Shown piece by piece: positions 7,055-7,424 of a DNA stretch of 7,424 nucleotides. The stretch comes from Propionibacteriaceae bacterium (GTDB lineage Bacteria > Actinomycetota > Actinomycetes > Propionibacteriales > Propionibacteriaceae). Below the pieces are notes generated by a model that did not search any database, had not been told where the DNA came from, and was given only the letters and a program-made list of their open reading frames with translations. The first letter of the stretch is position 1; every line of letters begins with the position of its first letter. Made by a program: the position numbers and the translations under genes. The stretch spans positions 1 to 7,424 of the forward strand of contig CAJPNZ010000132.1 in the NCBI GenBank assembly GCA_905372155.1, given 5' to 3'.

Positions 7055-7424
7055 AGGCGGTTGCCACGCATGCGATCCCGAATGCAAGACCGATCCACCT
7101 ACCGAGCCCGTTCAGCACGTACTGCATCCTCGCGAGCATCGTCAGGGTCAGCAAGGCCCCGACCACGAAGGAAGCAATTCCTATCTGGCGCCCCGTTGCA
7201 CCGGCGCGCAGCAGCAACCCGCCTCCCGCCATGAGGAGCAGAGGTAGGGCCGTGGGCAGGAACGCCCCCATGAGAGATGCGGCCCCGGCGATGATCAGGA
7301 GGCTTCGCTGGGCCTGGGTCATGGGAGCTGAGGCGGTCTGGCCGTACTGGGGGGCCGATGGATAGGGGCCCGTGTACATTGGCTGATACGGGTTCGGTAG
7401 GTGGATCGGTCTTGCATTCGGGAT
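7035..7424 (-). CDS. Small multi-pass membrane protein, Pro/Tyr/Gln-rich N-terminus (runs off right edge)
   Basis: An uncharacterised membrane protein. From the ATG at 7379 it has 114 residues: a cytoplasm-like segment rich in Pro, Tyr and Gln (MYTGPYPSAPQYGQTASAPM), then hydrophobic stretches at about 26-58 (probably two helices), 65-82 and 92-109, ending in the short basic tail SQARR. No catalytic motif is seen and I do not recognise a family. The ATG at 7379 has no ribosome binding site, and the frame stays open to the window edge with similar residues (PNPYQP), so the true start is probably outside; the feature is drawn to the edge for that reason. The outermost 37 bases are an inverted copy of the gene's own 3' part, so this edge sequence may be unreliable. 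The 3' end overlaps the Nudix gene by 20 bp. Confidence 0.7.
   Translation of the reverse strand: MPNARPIHLPNPYQPMYTGPYPSAPQYGQTASAPMTQAQRSLLIIAGAASLMGAFLPTALPLLLMAGGGLLLRAGATGRQIGIASFVVGALLTLTMLARMQYVLNGLGRWIGLAFGIACVATAFSQARR
7075..7111 (+). repeat. Inverted repeat, left arm
   Basis: This arm matches the reverse complement of 7388-7424 at 36 of 37 positions: the first 31 are identical, then one mismatch and five more matches, and TCAGC also matches after a one-base gap. It lies in the C-terminal coding part of the minus-strand membrane gene, coding for GLGRWIGLAFGI. The two arms are 276 bp apart. Confidence 0.92.
7388..7424 (-). repeat. Inverted repeat, right arm at the window edge
   Basis: Reverse-complement copy of 7075-7111. 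The match continues up to the last base, so the repeat may extend beyond the window. On the plus strand it would again encode GRWIGLAFG, while on the minus strand it gives the odd residues IPNARPIHLP at the far N-terminal side of the membrane protein frame. It may be an assembly or amplification foldback. Confidence 0.92.

Overview
The window is high-GC DNA with actinobacterial hallmarks: a groEL without an adjacent groES under CIRCE (HrcA) control, a DUF3263 gene (a family known from Actinomycetota), strong G+C bias at third codon positions, and apparently leaderless transcription. GroEL resembles the housekeeping GroEL2 type, with a Gly/Met-rich tail. The Propionibacteriales are a reasonable guess, but the sequence does not settle the family.

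Layout, left to right. (1) 1-284, minus: 5' part of a class I mannose-6-phosphate isomerase gene (manA), cut by the left edge. (2) 404-1180, plus: a perfect 32-bp palindrome, a probable leaderless promoter, then a tight two-gene unit of a small DUF3263 protein and an ADP-ribose-binding macro-domain protein. (3) 1201-1659, minus: a GNAT acetyltransferase converging on the macro gene. (4) 1660-2003: non-coding, with the groEL promoter, two tandem CIRCE operators and a long structured leader. (5) 2004-3635, plus: groEL, followed by a strong intrinsic terminator. (6) 3815-5539, minus: a 574-residue protein of unknown function with a hydrophobic, probably membrane-inserting segment, long helical regions and a C-terminal region resembling a bacterial PH-like fold; its base composition is less GC-rich than its neighbours. 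(7) 5820-7054, plus: cutC and a Nudix hydrolase gene overlapping by four bases. (8) 7035-7424, minus: a small Pro/Tyr/Gln-rich multi-pass membrane protein whose reading frame runs off the right edge.

Most genes are ordinary housekeeping or accessory genes. The parts most worth a second look are the palindrome-controlled DUF3263/macro unit, the orphan membrane/PH-like gene between groEL and cutC, the groEL leader that partly hides its own ribosome binding site, and a near-perfect 37-bp inverted repeat whose second arm lies exactly at the right edge. That repeat could be an assembly or amplification foldback or a real inverted duplication. No tRNA, rRNA, CRISPR array, transposase or obvious prophage gene is seen.
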